A stretch of DNA of 64,000 nucleotides from the NCBI GenBank assembly GCA_046233115.1, contig JBJXHM010000019.1, forward strand, positions 1-64,000. The letters are read 5' to 3'. Origin of the DNA: JACOMY01 sp046233115. GTDB taxonomy: Bacteria > Pseudomonadota > Alphaproteobacteria > Kiloniellales > JACOMY01. The notes beneath the pieces were generated by a model. The model saw only the letters and a program-made list of their open reading frames with translations, was not told the origin of the DNA and searched no databases. The stretch's first letter is position 1. Each line of letters begins with the position of its first letter. The position numbers and the translations under genes were made by a program. This document shows, piece after piece, positions 15,044 to 26,625 of the stretch.

Positions 15044-18000
15044 ATGGCCGTGATTTTTGGATCCGGTGGTGGAGGTGATCTACTCATAGGGACCTATGGG
15101 TACGATACGATCTTCGGATTGAGTGGCGCTGATCGAGCCTACGGACTTGCGGGCAATGATCGGCTCTTTGGCGGCAGCGGGTGGGACCACCACTTCTTCG
15201 GCGGCAGCGGCACCGACGCTCTGTTTGGGGGTCTCGGTTCAGGATCCTATTTCTATGGCGGATCAGGGTCGGACACCATCTACGCCCGCTACAGCACCTC
15301 TACGTACAACAACATTTTATTCTTTGGTGATGACGGCGACGATTTGATTGCCGGAGGTCAGGGCCGTGATTACCGCTTCTACGGCGGGTTCGGGAATGAC
15401 TGGATCATTGGATTGGAAGGCGTCGATGCGTCTTTGTTCGGCGGTTTCGGAAACGATACGATTTTTGGCGGCGGCACACGCGATCATCACCTCTATGGCG
15501 GTGCGCTGAACGATCGAATCTATGGTGGCGACGCCAACGACACCCTGCTTTTCGGGGATTCAGGGGCAGATTACCTCTTCGGAGGGGACAACCAGGACCG
15601 GTCTCTCTTAGGACTTACGGGCAACGATTTTCTCTTCGGTGATGAGGGAAGTGACGACCGACTGTACGGCGGCGGCGGCACCGACCGTATCTACGGCGGC
15701 ACAGGTGTCGATTACCTGCCGTACGGCGGCGATGGCGCAGACGAGGTCATTGGTGGCAGCGGCAACGATTGGCGTCTCTTCGGCGCGAGCGGAGACGACA
15801 CGGTCGATGGCAGCGAAGGCAATGACGTTTCCCTGTCCGGGGCGACAGGGAACGACACCCTCCTGGGGCGCAGCGGAAACGACACCTTCTTGTTCGGTGG
15901 TTCGGGAAGCGACGCTTTGTGGGGCGGCAATCAGAACGATTTTCTTCTCTATGGCGGCAGCGCCAGCGATTCCCTTTACGGTGGCAGTGGCAACGACAGA
16001 TCCTTCGACGGTGGTCAGGGCAGCGATACACTGAATGCAGGAAGCGGCGCCGATGCGGCGCTGTTTGGCGGCAGCGGCAATGACCGGCTCTTCGCCGGCC
16101 ACGGCGATGATCTCTCGTTCTACGGCGGCACGGGCAGTGACAGCCTGGCTGCTGGTGGAGGTAGCGACACTTCCTTCTTCGGTGGCACCGGAGACGACAC
16201 CTTGCTGGGTGGGAGTGGCTCGGATTCGCTCTTGGTCGGAGACAGCGGCGAAGACGGGCTCTATGGCGGCAGCGGACTGGATGGCCTCTTCTTCGGCGCC
16301 GAGGGGGATGACAATCTGCACGGCCTGGACGGTGACGACAGCAGGTTTTACGGCGCCTCAGGCGCCGACAAGCTCTCCGGCGAGAGCGGAAGGGATCGGT
16401 GGTTCTTCGGTGGGTCCGGGGCCGATAACCTGCAAGGTGGCGGCGGTGCCGATACCTCCCTGATCGGCGGACAGGGCGATGACCATCTCTACGGCGGCGG
16501 GAGCGGCGACAGCTATCTGGTCGGAGCGTCTGGCAACGACACGCTCTTCGGCAACGGCGGTGCCGACAGCCTCTTCTTCGGACAGTCGGGCAGCAATCTG
16601 CTCTTCGGCGGCCTTGGAGACGACGACCTGCTATATGGCGGCATCACCGACGATCGTCTCTTCGGCGGATCGGGAGGCGACGATGAGTTGCGAGGCGAGA
16701 AGGGCGACGACCGCCTCTATGGCGACAGCGGCGGTGATGGCCGCTTCTACGGCTCCTACGGAGACGACACTGTCTATGGGGGCGAGGGCGACGACACCGG
16801 CCTCTACGGCGGAGCGGAGGGTGATCGAATCCAGGGTGACGGCGGCAACGACACCGCACTCTCGGGCGGTGCCGGTGCAGACGATCTCTTCGGCGGCGAA
16901 GGCGACGATGTTTCGCTCTTGGGCGGGGCCGGCGATGATCGGCTGTTCGGAGGTGCCGAGAACGACGCTGGCCTGTACGGTGGATCGGGTACGGACCAGG
17001 TGCGCGGAGAAGCGGGCGACGACTTGCTGATCGGGGAGAGCGGCGGCGACACCCTGTTCGGTGCAGAGGGAGACGACAAGGCCTATGGTGGCGACGGCAA
17101 TGATCGCCTGGGAGGAGGCAGCGGCAACGACACCCTGACGGCCGGCATCGGCAGCGACCGTCTAAACGGCGGCAGCGGTGTCGATACCGCCTCTGGTGGA
17201 CGGGCCAACGACACCCTCATCGTCGATACCGCCGCCGATCTGGTGCGCGAGACCGCAGCCGGTGGATTCGAGGACGTGATCCGCTCCGATGCTCAGGCCT
17301 ACACCTTGGCTGGCGGAGCAGAGGGCCACGTCGAGCGGGCAAACATCAATAACGCGGTGGGCGGCGGCAGCCTGGTCGGCAACGCCTTTGCCAACACCCT
17401 TATAGGCAACGGCGACGGCAACCGCCTGCAGGGAAAAGAGGGCAATGACATCCTGAATGGCCGCGACGGCAGCGATAGCCTGATCGGCAATCTCGGCGAC
17501 GATACCTTCGTAGTCGATACCCAGAGCGACCGGGTGATTGAGCGGTCAGGAGAGGGCGTTGACCTGGTCCGCGCGGAGGTCGACTACACCCTCGCCAGCG
17601 GCGGGACGGACGACTTCATCGAGACCCTGCGCATGCAGGCTGGCAAGGGCGACATAAACGGTGGGGGCAATTTGCTTGACAATATCATCGAGGGTAACAC
17701 GAGCGCCAACCTGCTCCGCGGGCGCGGCGGCGACGACCTCATCGAAGGCAAGGGCGGCAATGACACCTTGGACGGCGGCGCCGGGGACGATCGTCTGAAG
17801 GGTGGCAGTGGAGCCGACAACTTGCTGATGGGCGCCGGCGACATCGCCTTCGGTGGCTCGGGAGAGGATCGCTATCTCTTCGACGGCAGCAGCCTGGGCC
17901 TCAGCGGGTCCGACACGCCAATCATCCGCGACTTCGACGGGGCGCTGGCAAACGGTGCCAACGGCCAAGACAAGCTGGTCTTCGTCACCGGGTTGGAGGT

Positions 18001-18184
18001 GGGAACCTTCGCCTATGTCGGCGCGACCTCTTTCTCCAGCGGGGGACGCTCCGAGGCGCGCTATGCGGGGACGCACCAGATCCAGGTCGATCAGGACGGT
18101 GACGGCAACGCGGACCAGGCTTTCTTGGTTAACGGCCTAAGCGACGCAGGCCTGCTGACAGCGTCAGACTTTGTATGGCTATAA
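15044..18184 (+). CDS. RTX protein with strict 9/10-residue alternating repeats (type II)
   Basis: A 1046-residue RTX protein. I choose ATG 15044 (MAVIFGSGGG), preceded by gaggacgcc and resembling the N-termini of its paralogues, over a GTG 84 bp upstream. From residue 97 to 656 the repeats alternate 9- and 10-residue units without a break: 29 periods of 19 residues, confirmed by nucleotide arithmetic. The extra residue falls between the Asp and the hydrophobic position. After residue ~660 it reverts to nonapeptides and FVVDTQSDRVIE-type units, then the shared C-terminal domain with DQDGDGNAD and terminal DFVWL for type I secretion. The first ~700 bp use visibly more A/T third positions than the other RTX genes. 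The 291 bp upstream hold no gene. Confidence 0.88.
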   Translation: MAVIFGSGGGGDLLIGTYGYDTIFGLSGADRAYGLAGNDRLFGGSGWDHHFFGGSGTDALFGGLGSGSYFYGGSGSDTIYARYSTSTYNNILFFGDDGDDLIAGGQGRDYRFYGGFGNDWIIGLEGVDASLFGGFGNDTIFGGGTRDHHLYGGALNDRIYGGDANDTLLFGDSGADYLFGGDNQDRSLLGLTGNDFLFGDEGSDDRLYGGGGTDRIYGGTGVDYLPYGGDGADEVIGGSGNDWRLFGASGDDTVDGSEGNDVSLSGATGNDTLLGRSGNDTFLFGGSGSDALWGGNQNDFLLYGGSASDSLYGGSGNDRSFDGGQGSDTLNAGSGADAALFGGSGNDRLFAGHGDDLSFYGGTGSDSLAAGGGSDTSFFGGTGDDTLLGGSGSDSLLVGDSGEDGLYGGSGLDGLFFGAEGDDNLHGLDGDDSRFYGASGADKLSGESGRDRWFFGGSGADNLQGGGGADTSLIGGQGDDHLYGGGSGDSYLVGASGNDTLFGNGGADSLFFGQSGSNLLFGGLGDDDLLYGGITDDRLFGGSGGDDELRGEKGDDRLYGDSGGDGRFYGSYGDDTVYGGEGDDTGLYGGAEGDRIQGDGGNDTALSGGAGADDLFGGEGDDVSLLGGAGDDRLFGGAENDAGLYGGSGTDQVRGEAGDDLLIGESGGDTLFGAEGDDKAYGGDGNDRLGGGSGNDTLTAGIGSDRLNGGSGVDTASGGRANDTLIVDTAADLVRETAAGGFEDVIRSDAQAYTLAGGAEGHVERANINNAVGGGSLVGNAFANTLIGNGDGNRLQGKEGNDILNGRDGSDSLIGNLGDDTFVVDTQSDRVIERSGEGVDLVRAEVDYTLASGGTDDFIETLRMQAGKGDINGGGNLLDNIIEGNTSANLLRGRGGDDLIEGKGGNDTLDGGAGDDRLKGGSGADNLLMGAGDIAFGGSGEDRYLFDGSSLGLSGSDTPIIRDFDGALANGANGQDKLVFVTGLEVGTFAYVGATSFSSGGRSEARYAGTHQIQVDQDGDGNADQAFLVNGLSDAGLLTASDFVWL

Positions 18185-18501
18185 GGTCAGCAGGAACCGG
18201 CACAACAAACTCGCGCCGTCTTTCCTTGGCGCTTGCTAACAGGAATACAGGGCGCGATCGGCAGCGCGTGGCATCAAATCCAGCCCCTCGCGTCGCGTGG
18301 AGACCCCGCTCGATCCGGCGGGTTTGTCGGCAACAAAAACCTTTAGTATCAAATCCCTCTACGATCGCATATCAAGTGTTGCTTTCGGTGGCCGCCGGGA
18401 TGGATAATTTCATTTTATTGCCTGTTGCTCGCAGAGCCTTCCCCGCGGGGTGAGGTCGGGCGCGGAAGGTGCTGTTTGCGTGAAGCAAGGAGAATAACGC
18501 C
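18185..18501. other. Intergenic region between the two type II RTX genes
   Basis: 317 bp with no convincing gene or hairpin. It is less GC-rich around 18340-18420 (including aatttcattttattg), a plausible promoter area for the next RTX gene, whose ribosome site aaggaga is at 18488-18494. Confidence 0.4.
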
Positions 18502-21500
18502 ATGGCTACGTTGTTCGGTACCACTGGCGTAAACAACGTCCTCACCGGCGGCGACAATCCCGATACCATCTACGGCCTCAGCGGCGACGACTCGCTCTAT
18601 GGCGAGGGCGACGGCGACAGTCTCCATGGCGGCAGCGGCGAGGACTTCCTGCTCGGCGGCGCCGGCAACGACCGCCTGTTCGGTGAAGAGGGCGACGACA
18701 CCCAGCACGGCGGCGATGGCAACGACAGTCTCTTCGGGTCCGCAGGCGAGGACCTGCTCTACGGCGGTGAAGACGACGACGCCACCTTGCTGGGGGGCAG
18801 CGACGCGGACCGGATCTTCGGCGGTACCGGCGGCGACACCAGCCTCTTCGGCGGCACCGGCTACGACACCCTCTATGGCGGCGACGGCGGCGACAGCCTG
18901 CTCCGCGGCGACAGCGGCGCCGACAGCCTCTACGGCGACGGCGACGATGACCATTCCCTCTTCGGCGGCACCGGTAACGATATCGTCTCCGGCGGCGGCG
19001 CCTATGACCGCTACCTCTACGGCGACGAGGGCTACGACACCGTGCTCGGCGGGGAAGCTTCCGACACCTTCCTCTTCGGCGGCGACGGCAACGACACGGT
19101 CGACGGCGGCTCGTCCTCAGACAGCTACCTCTATGGCGGCACCGGCAACGACGTGGTCATGGGCGGCGACGGCGACGACCGCCTCTTCTATGACGAGGCG
19201 GACGACGACACCTTCTTCGGCGGTGCCGGCCACGACCAGTTCATGCGTGCGGGTGACGGCGCCGACAGCCTCTATGGCGGCAGCGGCAACGACAGCTACA
19301 TCTGGGGCCAGTCGGGCGACGACCTGCTGTCCGGCGACAGCGGCTCGGACAGCCTCTACGGCGAGGACGGGGCCGACACCATCCTGGTCCACAACCAGGC
19401 GGAGCTGCAGCCCAAGGAGTCCTTCGACGGCGGCACCGGTTTCGACAGCCTGCTGCTGGAGGAGGCGGCCAGCCTAGTCACAGGCATCGAGCTCTACTCG
19501 ATCGAACTGCTGGAGCGCCGCGGCACCACCCGCAGCGACAGCCTCTACGCGACAGGCAGCTTCGAGCAGTACATCTTGCGGGGCCTCTCGGGCGCCGACA
19601 GCCTGATCGGCTCCTTCAAGGTCGATTGGCTCTACGGCGGTTCCGGCAACGATCGCATGATGTACGGACTGGGCGCCAACGACAGCCTCTTCGGCGGCAG
19701 CGGCGCCGACACAGCCCTCGTCGGCGGCAGCGGCCTGGACCTGGTCTTCGGCGGCAGCGGGGACGATTCCCGCCTCGTGGGCAACAGCGGCGACGACCTG
19801 GTCTACGGCGGCGAGGGCGACGATTACGGGCTATACGGCGACAACGGCAACGACCTGGTCTATGGCGGCGAGGGCGACGATGCTCAACTTTATGGCGATG
19901 GCGGCAGCGACAGTCTCTTCGCCGGCAGCGGCAAGGACACCGCGGTCGGCGGCGGTGACGGCGACGACCTGGTCTACGGCGGCAGCGGCGACGATACCCG
20001 GCTCCAGGGCAACAGCGGCGTCGACCTGGTCTACGGGGGCGAGGGCAACGATTCCGTGCTGTACGGCGGCAGCGGCGTCGACGTCCTCTTTGGAGGCAGC
20101 GGCAATGAGAACCACCTTTCCGGCGGTTTGGGCGACGACACCCTCTTCGGCGGTAGCGGAGACGACAGCAGCCTGTTTGGCGACAGCGGCGACGATAGCC
20201 TCTACGGCGGTACTGGGGAGGACGGCAGGTTCGTAGGCCAGACCGGCAACGACACTCTCCGCGGCAACTCCGGGCATGACAACGATTTCTTCGGCGCCGA
20301 CGGTGACGATCTGCTCTACGGCGGACGGGGAGACGACCTTAACTTCTACGGCGGCCAGGACAACGACCGCCTCTACGGCGGCAGCGGTGCCGACAGCGGG
20401 TTCGAGGGAGGCGCCGGTGACGACCTGGTGATGGTCGGCAGCGGCAACGACCTCCGGGTCTGGGGCGGCCAGGACGACGACACCCTGCTGTCCGGACCCG
20501 GTTACGATGCAGAGCTCTATGGCGGCTCTGGCGACGACAGCGTCTTGGGTGGGGCCGACGATGACCGTCTGCTCTGGGGCGACAGCGGCGACGATATGAT
20601 CTACGGCGGTGACGGGTACGACGTCGTGCTGAAGGGAGGCAAGGGCCGCGACCTGGTCTATGGTGGCAGCGGCGACGACGCACTGCTCTACGGCGACGAT
20701 GGCGAGGACAGCCTCTTCGGCGGTAGCGGCAAGGATATCAGCCTCGCCGGCGGCCGCGAGCGCGATCACATCTTCGGTGGCGCAGGCGACGACGGCTTCC
20801 TCAAAGGCCAGCACGGGCACGACTTCCTGTTCGGCGGCAGCGGCGCCGACGCCCATCTGTGGGGACGGGAGGGACGGGACTGGATCTTCGGCGGTAGCGG
20901 CGCGGACAGCCTGCTCAACGGCGGCCACGACCGAGACCACCTCTTCGGCGGGGAAGGCGATGACAGCCTGCTCAACGGTGACAGTGGCGACGACTACCTA
21001 AACGGCGACTCCGGTGCCGACCGCTCCCTCTTCGGCGGCAGCGGCGACGACTTCGTCACCGGCGGCAGTGGTGACGATGCCCTTCTCGTTGGCGGCAGCG
21101 GCAGCGATGGGATCTCCGGTCGCGCCGGCGCCGACAGCTCGCTCTTCGGCGGCAGCGGCGACGACAAGGTTCACGGCGGTGCGGGCGACGACACCCTGCT
21201 CTATGGCGGGGTCGGCGACGACAGCCTCTACGGCGGCGGAGGCAACGACCGGGGGCTTCGCGGCAGCACCGGCAACGACCGGATCGAGGGCAAGAACAAC
21301 AACGACCAGCTCTTCGGCGGCAGCGGCCAGGACAGCCTCTACGGTGGCTACGGCAACGATACCCTGTACGGCGGCGGCGACAGCGATCGCGGCCTCTTCG
21401 GCGGCGAATCGCAGGATTGGATCTACGGCGGCGCCGGCCAGGATGCCTCCCTCTTTGGTGGCACCGGCAACGATTCCCTGGTCGGCGGCAACGGCGACGA

Positions 21501-21957
21501 CAGCCTGTTCTACGGAGGTTCCGGCAACGACTTCCTCAGCGGCGGCAGTGGCGACGACTCGCTCCTCCATGCCGGCTCCGGCAACGACCGCATCGTCGGG
21601 CTCAGCGGCGACGACGTCTCGCTGTGGGGCGGTGACGGCGACGACCGCCTCTTCGGCGGCTCCGGCAACGACCTTGCGATCTACGGCGGTTCCGGCGACG
21701 ACACGGTCGAGGGCGGCGACGGCGACGACTCCTTCCTGGTCGGCGGCAGCGGCCTCGACAGCGTGCTGGGCAACGACGGCGACGACCTGATGGTGGTGCG
21801 CAACCAGGGCGAGATCGAGGCCGGCGACAGCTTCGACGGCGGCGGCGGCAGCGACACCCTGCTGTTAGGCCAGGGCGTGACCATCCCCGCCGGCGCCGAC
21901 CTGATCTCCATCGAGGTCGTCATGACCGCGACCGACCCGCTGAACCTCTACGCCTGA
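18502..21957 (+). CDS. RTX protein with 19-residue periodicity, lacking the secretion domain
   Basis: A 1151-residue protein made almost wholly of beta-roll repeats, ATG 18502 behind aaggaga. From residue 410 to 931 there are 27 uninterrupted 19-residue periods (9 + 10), and similar alternation elsewhere. Two spacer modules share the pattern V-x-N-Q-x-E...SFDGG-x-G-x-D-x-LLL...SIE: one near residues 295-335, the other forming the extreme C-terminus. Unlike every other RTX protein here it has no DxDGxG domain and no terminal DFVWL; it ends DPLNLYA, only 7 bp before a dispersed palindromic repeat. Either it is truncated or it is exported or anchored differently. No catalytic domain is visible. 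Confidence 0.85.
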   Translation: MATLFGTTGVNNVLTGGDNPDTIYGLSGDDSLYGEGDGDSLHGGSGEDFLLGGAGNDRLFGEEGDDTQHGGDGNDSLFGSAGEDLLYGGEDDDATLLGGSDADRIFGGTGGDTSLFGGTGYDTLYGGDGGDSLLRGDSGADSLYGDGDDDHSLFGGTGNDIVSGGGAYDRYLYGDEGYDTVLGGEASDTFLFGGDGNDTVDGGSSSDSYLYGGTGNDVVMGGDGDDRLFYDEADDDTFFGGAGHDQFMRAGDGADSLYGGSGNDSYIWGQSGDDLLSGDSGSDSLYGEDGADTILVHNQAELQPKESFDGGTGFDSLLLEEAASLVTGIELYSIELLERRGTTRSDSLYATGSFEQYILRGLSGADSLIGSFKVDWLYGGSGNDRMMYGLGANDSLFGGSGADTALVGGSGLDLVFGGSGDDSRLVGNSGDDLVYGGEGDDYGLYGDNGNDLVYGGEGDDAQLYGDGGSDSLFAGSGKDTAVGGGDGDDLVYGGSGDDTRLQGNSGVDLVYGGEGNDSVLYGGSGVDVLFGGSGNENHLSGGLGDDTLFGGSGDDSSLFGDSGDDSLYGGTGEDGRFVGQTGNDTLRGNSGHDNDFFGADGDDLLYGGRGDDLNFYGGQDNDRLYGGSGADSGFEGGAGDDLVMVGSGNDLRVWGGQDDDTLLSGPGYDAELYGGSGDDSVLGGADDDRLLWGDSGDDMIYGGDGYDVVLKGGKGRDLVYGGSGDDALLYGDDGEDSLFGGSGKDISLAGGRERDHIFGGAGDDGFLKGQHGHDFLFGGSGADAHLWGREGRDWIFGGSGADSLLNGGHDRDHLFGGEGDDSLLNGDSGDDYLNGDSGADRSLFGGSGDDFVTGGSGDDALLVGGSGSDGISGRAGADSSLFGGSGDDKVHGGAGDDTLLYGGVGDDSLYGGGGNDRGLRGSTGNDRIEGKNNNDQLFGGSGQDSLYGGYGNDTLYGGGDSDRGLFGGESQDWIYGGAGQDASLFGGTGNDSLVGGNGDDSLFYGGSGNDFLSGGSGDDSLLHAGSGNDRIVGLSGDDVSLWGGDGDDRLFGGSGNDLAIYGGSGDDTVEGGDGDDSFLVGGSGLDSVLGNDGDDLMVVRNQGEIEAGDSFDGGGGSDTLLLGQGVTIPAGADLISIEVVMTATDPLNLYA

Positions 21958-21964
21958 GGTGCTG

Positions 21965-22033
21965 GTCTACATCTTTGAAACATAGAGAGAATTCACGCGA
22001 TCAGGTGATTCCACCTGTTCGCGATCCGCTCTA
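21965..22033 (-). repeat. Dispersed palindromic repeat, copy 1
   Basis: Read on the minus strand this ~69-nt unit starts agagcggatcgcgaacaggt and contains a dyad (caggtggaatcacctg core), then atgtttcaaagatgtag. A second copy in the same relative layout lies at 54795-54863. It sits between two convergent genes: 7 bp after the RTX stop and overlapping the TAG stop of the dioxygenase gene, so it may also serve as a bidirectional terminator. Confidence 0.8.
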
Positions 22034-22864
22034 AGCCCGGAACTTGGTCTTGTCGGTCCCGGAGTAGAGGGCGGCGGCAAGGCGGCCGGTGGCATCGGCG
22101 TGGGCTGCCAAGGCCGCCTCGTCGCAGTCGGCCAGCGGTGCCGGCTCGCTGTCGTAATAGCCGAAGCGGTCCTCGCCGCGCACCAGGGTGGCGCAGTCGC
22201 GCAGCTTGGTCTGGCGCACCGCGGGCGGAATGTAGCGCACCGCGAAGCCGATGCGCCGGTCCTCGCTCTGGTTCGGCTTGGAGGCATGCGCCAGCTTCAC
22301 GTGGTGCAGCGACATCTGGCCGAGGCCCAGCGGCATGGCCTGGGCCTCGCTCTCGTCCACCCCCACCGCGATCTCCTGGCCGCGGGTCAGCAGGTTGTCG
22401 GCGTGGTAGGTATCCAGATGCTCCATCTGCGGCCAGCGATGGCTGCCGGGGATCACCAGCATCGGCCCGCTCTGCATCGGCACGTCCGATAGCGCGATCC
22501 AGGCGGTCACCACGTCGTCCGGCTCCAGGCCCCAGTAGGTCGCGTCCTGGTGCCAGGAGATGAAACCCGGCGTCTTCGCCTCCTTGATGAAGAAGCCGGA
22601 GCTCCAACAGAGGATGTCCGGCCCGATCAGGTCCTCGACCGCATCGAGGATCTTCTCGTTGCGCACCAGGTCGCGCGCCCAGGTGAAGAGCAGATGCACC
22701 TTGTGGCGCAGGTTGGAGGCGATGGGCCCGCCGGTCGCCGCCTCGTAGGTCTCCAGCGCAGCGCGGCAGGCCGACGCCTCCTCACGCGACAGCGCCTCCA
22801 GCGGATAGAGAAATCCCTCGCGCCAGAAGCGATCGACCTCCGCCTGGGTCAGAGCCTTGCCCAT
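22031..22864 (-). CDS. Phytanoyl-CoA dioxygenase (PhyH) family protein
   Basis: A 277-residue Fe(II)/2-oxoglutarate-dependent oxygenase. The iron-binding HxD is His105-Gln-Asp107 in ISWHQDATYWG; the distal His is in LHHVKLAHASKPN (His187, 188 or 193) and the 2-oxoglutarate-binding Arg is expected in RRIGFAVRYIPP. Also family-like are the N-terminal TQAEVDRFWREGFLYPLEAL and MLVIPGSHRWPQ segments. Members hydroxylate varied small molecules (for example phytanoyl-CoA or ectoine); the substrate here is unknown. RBS gaggagg precedes the start. The stop codon TAG is provided by the adjoining palindromic repeat. Confidence 0.9.
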   Translation of the reverse strand: MGKALTQAEVDRFWREGFLYPLEALSREEASACRAALETYEAATGGPIASNLRHKVHLLFTWARDLVRNEKILDAVEDLIGPDILCWSSGFFIKEAKTPGFISWHQDATYWGLEPDDVVTAWIALSDVPMQSGPMLVIPGSHRWPQMEHLDTYHADNLLTRGQEIAVGVDESEAQAMPLGLGQMSLHHVKLAHASKPNQSEDRRIGFAVRYIPPAVRQTKLRDCATLVRGEDRFGYYDSEPAPLADCDEAALAAHADATGRLAAALYSGTDKTKFRA

Positions 22865-23051
22865 GGAACCTCCTCCTCGTTCCTCCCGGCCAGCATAGCA
22901 GAGGCTTTGACCCGCTGCCTATCGCTCCGCGCGCCCCCCTGATTGTCACCAAACCCTCAAGCCCCTGTCACTTAACCTCGTTATCCAATTGAATTGATTG
23001 TTCCTTTTCTTCCCCATCTTGCCTTGCGGCCCGCAATGGAGATCTCTGACG

Positions 23052-24578
23052 ATGAGATATCTCGCCATTCTCCTGTGCCTGATCACTTCTTCACTGATCT
23101 TCAACGCAAGGGCCGCTCAGGCCGTCACGCAGGAGGAGTTGCTGCGCATCGTCGAGCAGCAGTCCAAGCAGATCGACCAACTGAACCGCCGCATCACGGC
23201 ACTGGAACAGGCGGTACGGCGGGCCGCGCCGCCCGCAGTCACACAGAGCCCAAGGAGGGTGCAGATCTCGCCCGCCCCGCAGCCCGGTGGGACGCCGACC
23301 GCAACGGCCGCCACGCCCCAGCCTCAGCTCCAGGTCCAACAAACCGGCGCAACCGGTGCGGCTGAAACCGCCGGGGCCGCCAGGGTCGAGCAGGAAAAGG
23401 GGGAACCCTCGGTCACCTTTACCTTCGGGCCGGCGCCCACCTTGAAGGGCAAGGATGCGCAGGGGCGCGACTGGGAGTTCAAGGTCCGCGGCCGCCTCTT
23501 CGTCGACGGTGGCTTCCTGGGCGACAGCGACGGCCTCTACACCGGCGACAACGCCACCGAGCTGCGCGACGCGCGCCTGGGCGTGGAGGGCAAGTTCCTC
23601 GACGGCTTCTTCTTCAAGTTCGAGACCGACTTCGCCGGCGACAACGTCAACGTCAAGGACGCCTTCCTGCAGTATGACGGCCCGCTGGTCGATCCCCTCT
23701 TCATCAAAGCTGGCCAGTTCAAGACGCCCAACTCGCTGGAGGAGCTCACCTCCTCGCGCTTCACCACCTTCATGGAGCGCGCGGCGATCACCGACGCCTT
23801 CGGCCTCAACCGCCGCATCGGCATCGGCACTGGCGCCACTGGTGAGCACTGGGGCCTGGAGGCCGGCCTCTTCGGCCAGAACGTGAACGTCGCCGCCCCG
23901 GCCGAGGGCATGGCCGTGGCCGGCCGCGGCTGGTACCACACGACCTTCGACCAGGAGAGCGAGACGCCGGACCTGATCCACCTGGGCCTCTCCTCGCGCT
24001 ATCGCGGCTTCTCCAACGACGACAACCAGAACCATGTCGTCTACGAGCAAAAGCCCTTCTTCCACTTCGCCTCGCGCGACAGCGTCAGTACCGGGCAGAT
24101 CGACAATGCCCGCAGCGACGTCTTCCTCGGCGGCGAACTGGCCTGGGTGCAGGGTCCCTGGTCTTTCCAGGGCGAGGTCGCCAACACCTTCCTGCAGAAG
24201 ACCGAGGGCAAGGGCGCCAACAACCTCTGGGGCGGCTACGGCAGCCTCAGCTACTTCGTCACCGACGACACCCGGCACTACGTCGCGAAGGAAGGCGCCT
24301 TCGGCCGGGTGAAGGTCAAGAACCCGCTCGAGGACGGCGGCTGGGGCGCCTGGCAGCTTGGCGGCCGCTTCGACTACATCGATCTCAACAGCGGCTCGGT
24401 CGGCGGCGGCCAGCAGTACAGCGCCATCGCAGGCGTCAACTGGTACCTCAACGACTATGCCCGGATCATGCTGGACGGTGCGGTCACCCAGGTCTTCAAC
24501 GCCGAGGGCGATGCCGCCGCCACCGGCTCCTCCAACACCATCTACGGCCTGGGCGCCCGCGTCCAGGTGGACTGGTAG
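23052..24578 (+). CDS. Outer-membrane porin, OprO/OprP (phosphate-selective) family
   Basis: A 508-residue protein. ATG 23052 (MRYLAILLCLITSS) gives a clean signal peptide cleaved after ARAAQA; an in-frame ATG 54 bp upstream does not. Residues ~25-60 form a short coiled coil (QSKQIDQLNRRITALEQAV), then a Pro/Ala/Thr-rich linker to about 130. The beta-barrel follows with family signatures: DARLGVEGKF, FKFETDFAGDNVNVKDAFLQY, FIKAGQFKTP and SSRFTTFMERA. Alternating aromatic strands end in RVQVDW, with a C-terminal aromatic as expected for BAM recognition. It probably takes up anions such as phosphate, but substrate is inferred. The low-GC 22970-23010 stretch upstream likely contains the promoter. 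The gene ends 6 bp from convergent recQ. Confidence 0.9.
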   Translation: MRYLAILLCLITSSLIFNARAAQAVTQEELLRIVEQQSKQIDQLNRRITALEQAVRRAAPPAVTQSPRRVQISPAPQPGGTPTATAATPQPQLQVQQTGATGAAETAGAARVEQEKGEPSVTFTFGPAPTLKGKDAQGRDWEFKVRGRLFVDGGFLGDSDGLYTGDNATELRDARLGVEGKFLDGFFFKFETDFAGDNVNVKDAFLQYDGPLVDPLFIKAGQFKTPNSLEELTSSRFTTFMERAAITDAFGLNRRIGIGTGATGEHWGLEAGLFGQNVNVAAPAEGMAVAGRGWYHTTFDQESETPDLIHLGLSSRYRGFSNDDNQNHVVYEQKPFFHFASRDSVSTGQIDNARSDVFLGGELAWVQGPWSFQGEVANTFLQKTEGKGANNLWGGYGSLSYFVTDDTRHYVAKEGAFGRVKVKNPLEDGGWGAWQLGGRFDYIDLNSGSVGGGQQYSAIAGVNWYLNDYARIMLDGAVTQVFNAEGDAAATGSSNTIYGLGARVQVDW

Positions 24579-24584
24579 AGTCGC

Positions 24585-26417
<1,833 letters not shown>

Positions 26418-26625
26418 TACGTCCTCCCCGACGGACCTGGGCCACTAGCCTACAGGAGCACCGGTCGCGCCGGGAGCGCCGCCTTGCCGCGGTGGGCCGG
26501 TCCCATCGCAAAGTGGTGAAGAGGCTTGAGTGCCGTTGTACCGCCCGACACACAAGCTTAGCATCGCAGGAAGGCTGAGGCGGATCGGGCGAACCTCGCC
26601 CGCCGCTGGAAACGAGGTGCTGCCG

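Noticed and set aside
15902..21760. CRISPR-like or DNA tandem repeat at 57-bp spacing
   Set aside because: The period is in-frame protein repetition with diverged codons; units are not near-identical and there are no unique spacers of CRISPR type.
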